Assembly (NCBI GenBank): GCA_036345935.2
Contig: JADWOT020000002.1
Coordinates: 15,718,913-15,782,912 of the forward strand
DNA: 64,000 nucleotides
Direction of reading: 5' to 3'
Origin: Taenia hydatigena
Lineage: Eukaryota > Platyhelminthes > Cestoda > Cyclophyllidea > Taeniidae
Shown: piece by piece, positions 33,990-46,340 of the stretch
Layout: each line of letters begins with the position of its first letter
How positions within the stretch are numbered: the stretch's first letter is position 1
The notes under the pieces: model-generated
Databases searched by the model: none
What the model was told of the DNA's origin: nothing
Seen by the model: only the letters and a program-made list of their open reading frames with translations
Position numbers and translations under genes: made by a program

Positions 33990-36900
33990 ATGCTCATCAG
34001 TACATTTTTACTCTATTCCATCATGGTGTTGATAACGGCTTCACCTATCCAGACAGACCCACACACTAACCTCTATTCGCATTGCACATTCACATCTCGG
34101 ACTTCAAAGAAATTCTTTGCAGTCCAATGGCTTGTAGAGCTCGTGTCATCGTACCCACTGTCAACAGAAATGCGTGGCAACACAAAAAACACACTGAATC
34201 GCGCCGTCGGTGTGGAGGTAAGGCGTGTCGTGACGAATAGCCCTCGCATTGAGTGAGTGATCCTGGGGATATGTCCTAACAGCATTGATGCAAAAGAACA
34301 ACAAAGTCATGTTGGTTTCCTCGACAGATAGAGCCTTGTAAGGCATGTGCCTGACTGGCGCTGATGCCAGCATTGCTCATTGCGAATCGACTAAGGGCAG
34401 CATATCGCCCTCCTGACAAGTCACTTTATTTTGTGGTAAAGAAAAGTATTGTTTGTGAAGACGAGGCTCATCGCATGGATGCCTACAAAACCTACGAACT
34501 ACCGATGCGTCTAATAGTTGATTTCAGTTGAACAAAAGTAGAGGTGAGAGAATGGCGAATGAGGTGGTGGTGTATGATCTGTGAAATGACAGCCTTATAG
34601 CACTCACAGCTGGCACAATGCAGTGTTATGTTAAACAAGAATGGTAAACTTCCATGAAGAATTAAGACAATGCTGTGAACATGAGGGTTCTACTGCCATA
34701 GGAAAGTTAATTAAATCGCTAGGTGCGGTTTTGGGCGCAGTAGGCGATGCACATCACCGAGAATCCACTCATTACCCTCCACAAAATAATTAACTCTATG
34801 AATCATTTATCTTTCATAGCAGTTTTCTCGCCGTACACTATGCCCATCATTGATGCAACCAGATGTCGTCTACGCGTTTGCGCAACACCCATTGAAGAGA
34901 ATAAGTGAATCATCACGACTACGTGACTGATGGATTGCGACGACTGTCTAACTGAGCGTTAGGCCTTGCAGCTTTGGCTCAGAATTTGTGTAGTTGTAAC
35001 CCGTCTAGGCCGTCTACCCACTCAGCGGTTTAGAGGTCATTTAAGTTCAAGTAAATTTTCTTAAATGAATGAAGTCATTCACATGGATGCGCGAGACTGT
35101 GTGCCAATAGTATTCAGTCCTCTCTTGCATGTGACGCTCATGTCTGCGTTTTTCATGTTACTGCACGATTCCTTTGGGAGTTGGTGCGATGACACAGACT
35201 CTACCTCGTTCAACACTGCCACTGTACCACAATGAACTTCTTTGAAGACCAAGCAATTCAAGCATGTACGTGTAAGATATAATTAGGGTTAGGAAGCCAT
35301 GAGGTCCAAGTGGACGAGATTGTTAGCAACAAAAAAATAACAGCGAAATGTGGTAGTGGTCACTTCGATAGCATAATCACATGTCCCGAAGCATTAGGAA
35401 ACTATTCCTCCCACACACCGAAAACCAGGAAGCGTATTTTACGAAGTGATTGTAAAAAGGTGGTACAAAGTATTTATTGTTTGTCAGTAAGGAAGAAGGA
35501 AGTAGACGCATTGACTACTTGCTGTCCTTACACGGGGTTGCATGGGCTAAGTTAATTCGAGGGAGCCAAACTTTGCTGGGAATGGCCAGTGTGTCGAGGT
35601 GCGTTTGATTCGAAAGCAATCTCAAACAGAAATCCTTTCCATTAGATGTTTTACCTTTGCCAGCGAAATTCTCAGTCTGCCAAGTCACTACAATCTTGGA
35701 ATGAGATGTTGCACGGTGCAGTGTTGGTCAAATCCACAGCTCTGACCTCTGGCTTACACAATGCAACATCATTGGTGCGACAAATGAAGCGAGAGAAAAG
35801 CTCCAATCAAGTAAGCGAAGCCAAAGTAGAACTTACATAAATGCACACGAGACATCGCTTGGAGCATAGGGGCAGATTATGTTAGGAGCGATTGTGTTTC
35901 TTGTCTGTGTGGCACATGGCGTGGGTATGCATTCACAGCCTCACTTGCATTTTCTCACCAGTTAATGCTTTCATTTGCCCTTCATGTTATGGTTCTCATT
36001 TTTAGCTAAGATATTATAAATAAGGTTAGAGATGAGGAAGCACACTTTTTCTTTAAGGCAACCAAGGTCCAACGTTGTGGGGCTCTCGAGTTGTCGGAAG
36101 GCCGAGAGGATCATCAGATGTGATGACATATCGGTATCGTGGTGAATTGGTACGTGCATTAATGAGAATTTCCACATGAAGTCCCTAACAAGGGATTATG
36201 TGAGATAAGTTTTACAAAGAATGAATTAGATTTTTGAAGTGCACCATACTAACAGTGTCAAGTGCTTGCGACGCATGTAAACAACCACAGCATGGCCATC
36301 TCCTACCCTTGCAATCACTGTGTTTAGGTGGTGTACGTTTATAATCCATACCCAATGGGAGAAATGTCGATTAAAGATAACGAATGCATATTCAGGGGCG
36401 AGGTTTGGGGCAGTCCTTGTCATCGAACTAAAGGTACGTTAAACTTTATTTATTTATGCAAACTTTGCGCATTGCCTATATCATTCAAATGCGAATATAC
36501 ATAGGCATGTGCACATATACACATTAACATATTTTAAGACGCGAAATGGTCAATTAAACAACTAACCTTTGCCTTGATAATGGCAGACAGGATGCAAATT
36601 ATTTAAGTAGAGCCTCTTTTAAACACGGACGACAAAAGACCTGGCGAAAAACCCATGTGCATTCAACATATTGTTGCATCCACCTTGACGAACAGACAAT
36701 CCGTTAAGCTGCCACATGAAACCCACAAGTGACACGCAAAAGTAAAATGGAAGCTCCTTCGTAAGTTTACAAATTGCAAGAGTTCGTAGATTTTATGCCT
36801 TATTTATTTGTCGATTTTAGACAATGTCACCATCACCGTGAAGGATGTGACGAAACAGACGAGGTTTGTTATCTTTGAGGATCCGACTCTTGAGAGTCCC

Positions 36901-38761
36901 TTTTCAGCAACATATTTTGTGCCACATTGTAACTTTTCACCACCTGCAAAAGGTACCCAAATAAAGGCTTTATGTTAGCTGAAAATAAGTATTTCAAATT
37001 CTGTATGTCGGAGTTTGTGCACTTGTTAGACGAGGTCGATCTGAAGACGTCGTTTCCCTTCTCGCGATTTGTCAAGGGACAAGAGTACTTTACCATCGAT
37101 TTTGCTGTTCAAGGAGCGGAGAGCAATGCAACGGTAAATCCACTCCTTCAATTAGTTTTTTGCTTCATGAGGCCTAATTGTTTTGCACCATCTCAAAAGC
37201 TGCATTCGTGCTGGCCGCAGGTTTCGTTGATCATGAATGAACGCGACAGCTGTATGTGGAGAGGCATTAAACTCATACAAAACACCACCACCGATTGCAG
37301 TGAGTTTAAAAGAAAGAAGCTAAATTATTCATTGTTGTGTTTGGTAAGAGAGCACTGTGGACCTATTTCAGCTAGCTCTCGCTCTCCAAGTAATTACCAC
37401 CCTTTCAAAGACCATGCTCGTATTTACTAAAGCTTGGTGAGCATTTGCTAAGCCTGTGTTAACATTTAATGCTGCAGTTGACATGGTGAAAAATGCAACC
37501 ACAAATTTGCGAATTTTCCATGGAACATTCTCTACCCAATCTGGATTGGAGTACGAAAACTTTGTTTGGATTTCTCAAGCAACATATCTGACAGTGTCCG
37601 TGGACTATACACAAAGTGGTAAGTGTGGAGTAATCACGCACTCACGAGCATAAATTGTCTCCCAATTTTGACGCAAGCAGTGTGTGGATGCAAAAATCTG
37701 TGGGCAAAGGGGTCCTTAAATCGTTTGGGCGCTAAATGCTAGGCATTGTAAATTAAACTTTAGGAACATCACCAGAAGTGGAGGAATGCAATCGTAAGTT
37801 TGAGCGCTGCCAAATTTCCATCAAGCATTAGCATTTAAAAAAGCTGTTGGTAGTTGCACGAAATACATCTCATTTTGTTTCAAATTATTTAAACAAACCA
37901 TCATGAGCACTAATTGTTGCCAGTTCCATCTTGCAGATTACCAGGAGGCACCAAGTAAGTCGCTTTACTTGGCGAAATGTACAACCAAAATGTTGGGCAA
38001 ATAACAGAGTCTGTTTCTGTTCCTTCGTCAACCTTCAGTCCGGTCAATCCTTATTTGTTCATTCTACACTATAGCACTTACATCTGGTGATTTAAACTTG
38101 CTATCTACGACCGCGCAAGCTGTCGCAGAGCCACAAATCGGAGCGAAGCAAAAAAAACTAAAGCGCCTCTCCCTTACCACTGCAGAGTTTGGTTTAAATG
38201 CTGTATCGTTCCGTATTTTGTTAGCAACCACAACATCCTTGGGTAAGTGCGCAGTTTGCTCAACGTTTTGACACTATCAAAAGAATTGTAACCGTGTAGA
38301 AGCAGTAGGATGATGGCATAAGTGAATGTCCGGTCTATAAAAACCCTCTAAAAATCTGTGGAAGTGCTGCTGCCTACCGAGCCTCATTCCAAACGTAGCT
38401 TAGGCTAATTAAACATTACTGCGATGTCCTTTTGAAGAGCCTTATAGGCATTTAAATGCGGTCTCTTCCACCACTCACTAACAGTCATGACAGCATCGGG
38501 TAAATCCGCTTTCGAGTTAGAGACTACACTCTCTTGTGTCAAATGTAGCATTATCATGCGTAAAAGTCCGATGCATACAACGTTTACCCTGCAGTTTGAA
38601 AGTGACCACAACTTCTACCTTAAGCCACGACGTCTTCGGGTAAGTGTACCTTTCACTGCATTTGCTTACACCAACTCACCATTAAATTCTGTTTAGCGGG
38701 AGCAAGCACTATTGTGCCAAATCAGATGCTATCACAAATGGAATGCACATTTTTACACTAG
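33990..38761 (+). CDS. Secreted two-domain protein with a micro-exon array (MEG-like), multi-exon
   Basis: Thirteen exons read in one frame: 33990-34217, 36328-36433, 36821-36952, 37030-37133, 37221-37299, 37478-37618, 37764-37793, 37937-37954, 38075-38086, 38225-38242, 38485-38499, 38625-38639 and 38697-38761 (TAG). That gives about 320 residues. Exon 1 starts with a signal peptide (MLISTFLLYSIMVLITA). Exons 2-3 (MSIKDNECIFRGEV; NVTITVKDVTKQTRFVIF) and 4-6 (YFTIDFAVQGAESNAT; VSLIMNERDSCMWRG; TTNLRIFHGTF...YLTVSVDYTQS) form two related extracellular units with several N-glycosylation sequons and the same phase pattern (0-1, 1-1). The remaining short exons are symmetric, phase 1-1. No transmembrane segment is seen, so the product is probably secreted. 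Weak CUB-like flavour only; the family is unrecognised. Exon 1 could belong elsewhere, because a 2.1-kb intron follows it. An alternative reads 38075-38242 and 38485-38639 as longer exons. Confidence 0.75.
37764..38639 (+). other. Array of symmetric micro-exons (30, 18, 12, 18, 15, 15 nt)
   Basis: Each element lies between an AG acceptor and a GT donor, is a multiple of three long, and starts and ends in phase 1, so any of them can be skipped without shifting the frame. The first encodes SPEVEEC. The later ones are near-copies of a Thr/Ser cassette: CAACCACAACATCCTTGG (38225), TCATGACAGCATCGG (38485) and CCACGACGTCTTCGG (38625), each followed by GTAAGT or GTAAAT. The same cassette occurs in the decayed paralogue (30570 and 30479). 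The 12-nt element has the weakest donor (GTGATT). A mucin-like variable stalk is inferred. Confidence 0.7.
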
Positions 38762-39089
38762 CTGTGTAATACTCTGCAAAATTTGGTACAGTGGTGGGTT
38801 GATAAGACGGCGCTTCATAGGCAAGTTTAAACTTTTCCATGCCCTCTCTGTCACGTTACGAGAACCTGGCCTTTTGACCCATTCCCATCACACGATACCT
38901 AATCAGCCTACCCACACCGACGCTGGTTGGCTGAGGATTCTCACCATCCATGACCTGCCTAATTGCACCACATAAATTTTTCAAATGCGTGCACAAATTA
39001 AAAAAGCAGGCACCATCCTGTTAAATCGTATTACCTTATAAGTGGTCTGGCATGTTGGGCAAACGTATAGACTCTAGCCAAGTGAAATC

Positions 39090-39186
39090 ATGGTGGGTTC
39101 ATACAAGTCGCAAGTGCCTACTGCCTTTGCCATCTTGTTGATTTCTTTGCATCACACAGGGCCCGTGATAACCCACAGCGTCGGTG
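39090..39186 (+). CDS. Possible signal-peptide exon of a secreted protein
   Basis: From an ATG at 39090 (context ATCATGG) the frame encodes MVGSYKSQVPTAFAILLISL, with a hydrophobic core typical of a signal peptide. It ends at a good donor, GTAAGT (39187), in phase 1, the phase used by the micro-exon gene just upstream. The last 27 nt (39160-39186) are preceded by TTTGCATCACACAG and could be a separate symmetric micro-exon. I found no convincing downstream exons, so this may be the start of an unfinished or decayed gene. Confidence 0.3.
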
Positions 39187-40554
39187 GTAAGTCAACGATT
39201 GTCGCGGCCGATGAGCCGCATTTTATAAACTCGCCTTACTTGTCGTGCTCCTCTTCACCCACTTGGTTGCCTAGCATACGTTTCCTCCCCACCCCATTAC
39301 CCCAAGTGCTGGAGTTAAACCGCTTTGGTATTTAGCATGCTGAAATCATGCTGAACGAGTATCCCAAACCACTGACCAAACCTCCTTTTAAAACACACTC
39401 CTTGCCAATTCCAAAGCATTCAGCCGCTGCACATAACAGCTCATTTAACCCATGCTGTTCACATTATTGTATTCAAATGCCCAATTTTGCATTTCAGCCA
39501 TGCTTTTGGTGCTGTTAATGCAAATATTATGAGTGACAGGGCATTGCAGTAAACTTTGGCGAACCTTGTAAAATCACACCTTTCTGTTCTCCCCTTGCAT
39601 ACCTGTAACCCTTCATCCAGTCATAAAGCTCCCATTCATTACTGTGGTAAATCAAACTTGCATTCATTTTTCATTGTGTTGCCGAGTGAAACATAATCAA
39701 AGTCCTGCCTTATTTGGAATGTCAAGGGAACATTGTGACATAATTCAGCATGTGTAAAGACGACTCCTAGTTTACTTGAGCAGTTGGGTGACAAGAGCAT
39801 AACCACCTTCTGTTATACAAAGGACACTACGCGTCGCCCCTCTCTCCCTCATCATCTTTACCCAAGTCGAATCCACTACTGCCCACATTGAGTGGAATTA
39901 GATTTTGGTTAATTATCCTGGATGAAAAATCTATTGTTGGACAGAAATCCTTCTCGTTTGAACAATTGGTTATTAGTTGTGCCAAAGGTAACCAACAGCG
40001 GCAATCAGCTGCCGAAGCAAAAGTAGTGGAGTATACTTAACAGCCTTGACGAAAGCTCAGACATCTCAACACTGTAATCTTTTGTTTTTCTAAAGCCCAC
40101 CTGACAACTTGAAGAACACTTGCATTGCTGACTCTTTATCCTACCATAGCATTCATATTTCACCGTTAAAACAGTTCATTTATCGGGACTTCAGTAACAC
40201 TTGCTGTCAACGTCACATTAGGTGCATGAGCTTGCCAATTTAACGTGTAAGCAACGATTTTGTTGACACATTCGAGGAAGCACTATGGAACACAGTCGAG
40301 GTCTCTAATATGTACCTGAGAATGCTTCACAAGAATTTTTATGTAGCTGCGCTACTCTGGTTACAAACGAGGCTGAGGTCCGCACACCCAATGAAGTAAG
40401 AAGCACAAAGAAACCGGCCGCGATTAAGTGTCAGGTTAGTGCTCACAACAATAACATTGCGGTACAATTATGTTTGTGTGATTGTAATATTAAGTAGTTC
40501 ACGAGGCAATCATACACATTCCTTTTCAATATGCAACACAGGATGAGCACCTTG
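39187..40554. other. No gene recognised
   Basis: Isolated AG and GT sites occur, but no chain of exons keeps a frame and no domain is seen. Confidence 0.35.
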
Positions 40555-41310
40555 TGGGGCGTAAAGTTGAAGGTAAGGCGAGGGAAGTGATGAGAAGTTG
40601 GCGGTTTTATAGATAGTGATGTACGTGGTGAAGGAGAGGAATGGGATGTGTTTGTCTCAAGAATAAAAGCACACGAGCTGTAGAGACAGTGCCAACGTTG
40701 ACTATTCGTCTCCATAGTGTAGCATGAGGCAAGAGCACATTGTAAATAGGCCCAATATTCAAAACATGTCTGCTATGAAGAGCAGGAACTGGATCAACTA
40801 ATTAGTCGTCAGGGTGCAGCTAATGAAATTTGATGAATCACATCCCGTGTAGTGCCGAATTGGGATGTTGACAGGGTGTAAGGCTTATCAAACTTTGAAG
40901 GGGTTAAATTGTCGGCTATCGATAAATGTGGTTGGAAGCAAACTGCTGGGTAAGCAGGAGTGTTTGCAATCAGTTTGCGCCTCACTCGACTTTACATCGA
41001 ACGGAATGCCAAGACACAAATAGGTAGGTACTGTCGAGGAAACAATAAGTGAAAGGACGTGACATGTCTGCGTGAGGGAATGACGGTGGAATCTGTTTAG
41101 CAAGATGGTCATGCCCGCAATATTGAATGTTTAATTTCACCGAATTTCGCTTAACGAAAACATTTGACCACAAATTTGCCATTTACATCTGGCCTGATGT
41201 GTACATGTAATGCAGGATGAAGGGATGGATGGTTGAATGGATGGCCGGTTGCACCACGCATGTGGGAATACGAGGATGTCCAAAAACTTGGAAACAACCC
41301 CCAAGCGTCA
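40555..41310 (-). repeat. Dispersed repeat C, copy 2
   Basis: Reverse-complement match to 9180-9985. The order of landmarks is preserved across the block, including the Pro/Ser-rich open stretch (near 40560-40700) and the CGAGGATGTCCAAAAA word (near 41270). No coding function assigned. Confidence 0.7.
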
Positions 41311-42125
41311 GGTCGGTGTACATGTTTTCAGGCAGTTACAGAGTTGATGAGATAAGGTGACAATTGTGTTCATTAGACTTGCTCATACATTAGGCCTGTT
41401 GTGATCCCTCGCGTGTTTTATATTGACACTCATGATATTTTAGTCTATGACTGCGATCAACCTTTCTGGCTTTTTTAATTCGAAGGCCTTTTGTGAGAAG
41501 GTAGTTGACTGGCAAAGGAGCCCCAATACAGGCAAACTTATTTGATTTCTTGCTTTTGAAATTGCGTTGCAACACTTCATCAAAGATGCAATCCGCTAGT
41601 CAAATGGTGAATGGGGTGCATTGCAAATGTGGTGGCGAGGTTCAGCCTTTATCACAGTGGTTGATTTCGCGTTAAACAAGTGACATTTCACTGTTATTGT
41701 CACTATCTTTCCTTTTCACCGATGTCTCACGTGACTCAGAGAGTTCATTAAAGCAAGGTTTACTTGCACTTGCATTTAACTGGGATGCGCGAGTTAATGC
41801 GTGGAAGAGTAGACGGATGAAGGCTGAAGAAATAGAACAGTCGTCGACTAAGTCATTGAATACTAGAATGCATGGGCTTCAGATCTCCATCTTAGTGCGT
41901 TTGCTTCGCAATTTCGTTTTCACTTCTCTCTCGCTTAAGGAATAATTTTCTTAAGGCAATAAGCGGAAAAACAATCCAAATCTAGCCCTTAGGCAGCAGC
42001 TTATTTTCATGCCGCTGACGGATGTCCTCTTACGGCCCCTAGTAACATGTAATCGGTCCAACGTTTTGTCATAGACAATAAAGATGTCTCAAAGCAGTCA
42101 ATGTTCTTACACTTGGGTTCGATGC

Positions 42126-42171
42126 AAAGAAGAAGAAGAGGGGGAGGAGGAGGAGGAGGAGAAAGAGAAGG
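42126..42171. repeat. GA/GAG-rich purine tract
   Basis: AAGAAG units followed by GGAGGA units. It produces a Glu-rich stretch in the open frame across it and is best explained as low complexity. Confidence 0.8.
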
Positions 42172-43249
42172 ACAAAGATTATCTCATCCAGAATGTCGTT
42201 CGCATTGTTAATATGATTCATGTAGAAAACTTGTGTCTTAGCAACCAAAGGGATAATCTAGTGGGGTTTAATAATGTTTAAACAGCTGTAAAATGACAAA
42301 TTTTCATGGACTAATCACAAATTTTGCTCGTCTCGCACACTAAATGAAATTTGCAAAGGATTGACAGATCGGTGTTCTTTTCAATGTTCTAGAAGTAAAT
42401 GCGGTCAGAAGTCGGGACAGCTTGATGCCATTTGTTGAATTGACCTAGGATGATGAGGTGTGGATATTCCCTTGAAAAGGGTCAGATAAAAAATGCACTT
42501 CTTGAAGAACTCTGTGGATTTGAGACAGTAGTTAGAATCGTATTATGAAGGCACTGGTTTGGATCCAAGCACTGTCAAGGCTAAATTTAACTCTGATTTA
42601 AGTCTAAAACGTTCCGATGGATAAAGATAGAAACAGATTGAATCTCAGTAACTTTATTGTGGCTATATCTTTCAATTACCCATTTTTAGCGTTGATCAAG
42701 GAGGTAGATCCTTCACTCTTTGGAACTCACTGAAAATTCACTCGACTAATAACGCTCTGCTATAACTCCTTTAAGAAAAGCTTGAAAAGGTGCCTCCATT
42801 CCATGCCTTTAGTCACTTGTACGACAAACAAATTTGCGTCAAAGCGCATCTGCGTAGTGCTGTGGACAGTGATGTATGTCTAGCACATGTGCATCATTTA
42901 AAGTGGAACATTGACATAAGAAATTAGTTGACAGAGAAAATAAAGCTAAAGCCTTGTGCCCAACACCATCGCAATGCTCATGCTTTGCTGAACATTAACA
43001 TTACTTGTGCACATGACATGCATTTATGCGTACTGAATGGCATCTCCGTAGCCTAATATTTGGTCTCATGTTGAGATGCGACTCCTATGTAATTGGAGAC
43101 GAGGAAAGGGTAGGTAAAGCGTGACATCCTCGTAATTGATGCATTCGACAGCATTGATTGCTGTGTCAAACCGAATCAAGTTCTGCGGCATAATAAGTGG
43201 AGGTCGGCATTTGTTAGGATGCCAGTGTAATACTTTGCTTGTTTAATTG

Positions 43250-43395
43250 TTAGTTTCGGATCCGGCCAGGTGGGCTGACCTCCAGCCCATGTCAGCAGTC
43301 CCTTTCCTCTGCATACTGAGCGTATACATTCTGCCTTAGTATTGTGCCTTCTTTTGCCTTAAAGGAGGCCTCGACACGCTACAACCATAGCACCG
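43250..43395 (-). repeat. Dispersed repeat E, copy 2
   Basis: Reverse complement of the unit at 26630-26800. Shared words are GCCTTCTTTTGCCTT and GAGGCCTCG, plus the GCTG...TGGGCTG-like segment. Confidence 0.5.
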
Positions 43396-46340
43396 TCTTT
43401 AAAAGTCCCCTTTTTCATTTCCCACCACCGTAAACGCTACCACTGATCAAATATTCAGTATCATGATACGCGCCTAATTCTTATCTTGTCGATTGTCTAC
43501 ATTTGCATCAGTTTGTAAGCTGACTGAACAAATTACGTAGAAATTCAACTGCATCTGCAAAGTGATCATTAGGTTGATGTCTGGAGTGGCCAAAAATTGC
43601 AAAAGAGACGAATAGTGTTACCAGTCTGGGTAGCGCAAATCGAGATAACTCGTATTTAGTTCAGCAAGATGCGCGTTCATTGCAGAAACCACTCAGCAAA
43701 GACCATTCGTGAACATCAACTCTGCATTAGGAAGGTCAAGAGCAGCCTTAGTCGTGTGTTTCAATGAAAAATTGCGGTCAGCGAAGACATTCCGAACTTG
43801 CAGTGGTGAAGCGTATTTTGTTACGATTGCCTACGGTTTAGTGGTGAGGAAGAAGGTCCCACTAATGCCTCGAATAGTAAGTGAGTAGTCACGAACAATC
43901 TCAAACCGACTGATTGATAGCTTAGTTTTGAACGTAGAGTTAAATGTTTTTAATGCAGAAGTAAGCGAATTGCCTCAGAGATTTTCTCTTTGATGCTAAT
44001 TCTTAAAGCGATTTTGCATTGCACTCCAAGAAGTAAATCAGTAACAGCTCGGCGAAATTAATGCATTAATGGAAAGTGTTGTTTAAGTCTATCATTGTCA
44101 ATCAGTATCAGGACTGTTTCCACTTTGCAGAGGCTTGGAGAGCGGGGCGTGGATTGTGTTGATGGTTGAGCGTCTAGTGGATGTCACCATCCCTCGAGTG
44201 AAATTGCAGTGCAGACGTGGTCGTAGAGCCTCATCAAATGTCTCATTCTGACTGGTCATGTAGAGGTGCATCTGGCTGACTGCGGCTTTTGACTTTGTTC
44301 ACCATTATCCTGTCCTTGTCGCCATCTCTTCTCGCCTCCATTCCTGCCCTCATCTTCCATTGCAGCACTGTACAATTTCGCCTCTAAGCATGAATGTGAT
44401 ACTTTCTACGCAGTAGTAAAAATTTCCATAATTTTACTCTGATACAGGCAGGTAAGATTCTCCTTTTTGATTAAAATCTGCAATTTTATCAATCGGTGGT
44501 TTTACAGATGTCTTTTATCTAGTTACTCAAGAGTGCTTCCTTTTAGGACGCTAATTTCTCTTTTCTAATTTGCAGCTAAAAATGAAAAGGATGAATTTGG
44601 ATCGCCATGATTTGTATGTGAGGGTTGTGAATGTCATATTTCTGGTTTTCGGCTACTAACCGTCCAATTTGCTGTCTTCATGGCCCTGAAGTTCGTGAAC
44701 ATTTGGCTTATAACTACTTGATTTCCTGTTTGTAAGTTCTTTTCTTACATTGCATAAGCGCTTGTCAGTAGTACTTCTTAATGTGGTGTGCTGTTCGACT
44801 AGTTTTCTGGGCTATTTCCACCAAAGGTCTTAGACTTGTACTAAACGAAAAGGAAGAGCAGTACGAAGTGCCTAATTTTATCGGTGCGCTGCAACTCAGA
44901 TAAAGTGTTTGCGTTATGGTGTGAGGAGGTGAATAAGGAAGAGGAGAGGCACAGAAGCAAACACGATGCTGCGATGACTCAATGCACTAAGTCAAGGCGG
45001 AAATCGAAGGGACAGGTGTTTATCCCGATCAAGTTATGTACAGCACAAAAAAATGATAAAATTCCGTCATTGTTTGTTTGTCTCGTTTTTACTAGTGGAC
45101 ATGTTATCAATCATCCTGTTGATTTTCGTTATCATTGTATTGCTCCTTGGTGGTTGCATTTGCGTCAGTCATGAGGAATGAATTCGACAACCTACTGGTT
45201 GTGGCTTCCATCGTAACATTCTTTTTGTTATTGAGGAGTGGTATGGAAGTCTGCGATCACTAAAGATCATGCGTTGGGGATTAGATGTAAGGAGGCAGAA
45301 TTTGATGAGAAAGTCATCCTTCTCTAATTTATGAGCTGGAACTTGCCATAGTGGATTGAGCTGCGTACGCTCACTACAAGGCGCGTTTTCTTCTTTATTT
45401 AAAAAGGGTAAAGACGCAGACAATCTCTCACTTTCTTTACTCATTCTGTACATAACTCTGCCCCAAGAAGTGACACTTATTTCCTTGCTTTAGGCAAGCA
45501 ATCTGTGATTCCACGACCACCTCATATCATCAATCTACGTTTGCGTTACAAGGTTGTCATCATCTACTCTGTCTACGTGTCATTCTGACTATATTCATTT
45601 AAAATTTGACAAGCCCCTTTTTGCTGCTGTGTTTTCTATGTCTACCGTAATGGATTTGATGCCTCTATTTGGACCTTCAGTGAAATATTGTTCTTCCATT
45701 GTTGCAGTGTTGCACCCTATTAGCATTGTAAACATTTAATTGTACTTTGCTTTGTGATTGTGCAGCCATGTGTCCGTTGTCTTAGCAATAAACTTTACAA
45801 ATCTCAGCCATCGTCTTGTTCTCTTACGAAATAGATTAAAATCAAAGCGTAAGAAGAAGGACCTGTTAGTGGGTTGGTAAAGTGGGCCCAACTCACTGTG
45901 GTATCCTTTGCATTCTATGGTGAAACGTGAGTGGTGAGCACTGACTAAGATGAGGTCGGGATGGGCCTGTCACAATACGCGTAGACTCAATCCTAACAAT
46001 CTGCAACTCCCACGTATTGAATAAAAGTATCGACTCCGGTCAGTAAAGCACAAAGTGAAGCCCGAAAACAAGAATGCTGCTCTATTTTGGCTATTTGGAA
46101 AGGAGAGAACAATGCCTAGTAGTCCAGATGCCTCTGTCTCTTAGAGAAGATGACCACACACCTGCACTTGTCGAATCTGCTGGATTGCAGCATCATAACA
46201 ACAAGTTCTTGCATCTCTCAGATGCATCCGATAGCACTGAATGCACCTCTGCAAAGTCGTTTATAGAAACGCATCAGTGGTGCTGATCCAACATTTACTG
46301 AACACTTTGCACTCAGGGTTAAACAAACTGTTCCATCACC

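Larger units (their letters stand above)
41311..46340. other. Mostly non-coding; repeat E copy and a purine tract only
   Basis: No supported gene. It contains the inverted repeat E copy at 43250-43395 and the GA-rich tract at 42126-42171. Open frames at 44884-45174 and 45169-45453 lie on opposite strands, nearly abutting, and have no recognisable motif. Confidence 0.4.
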
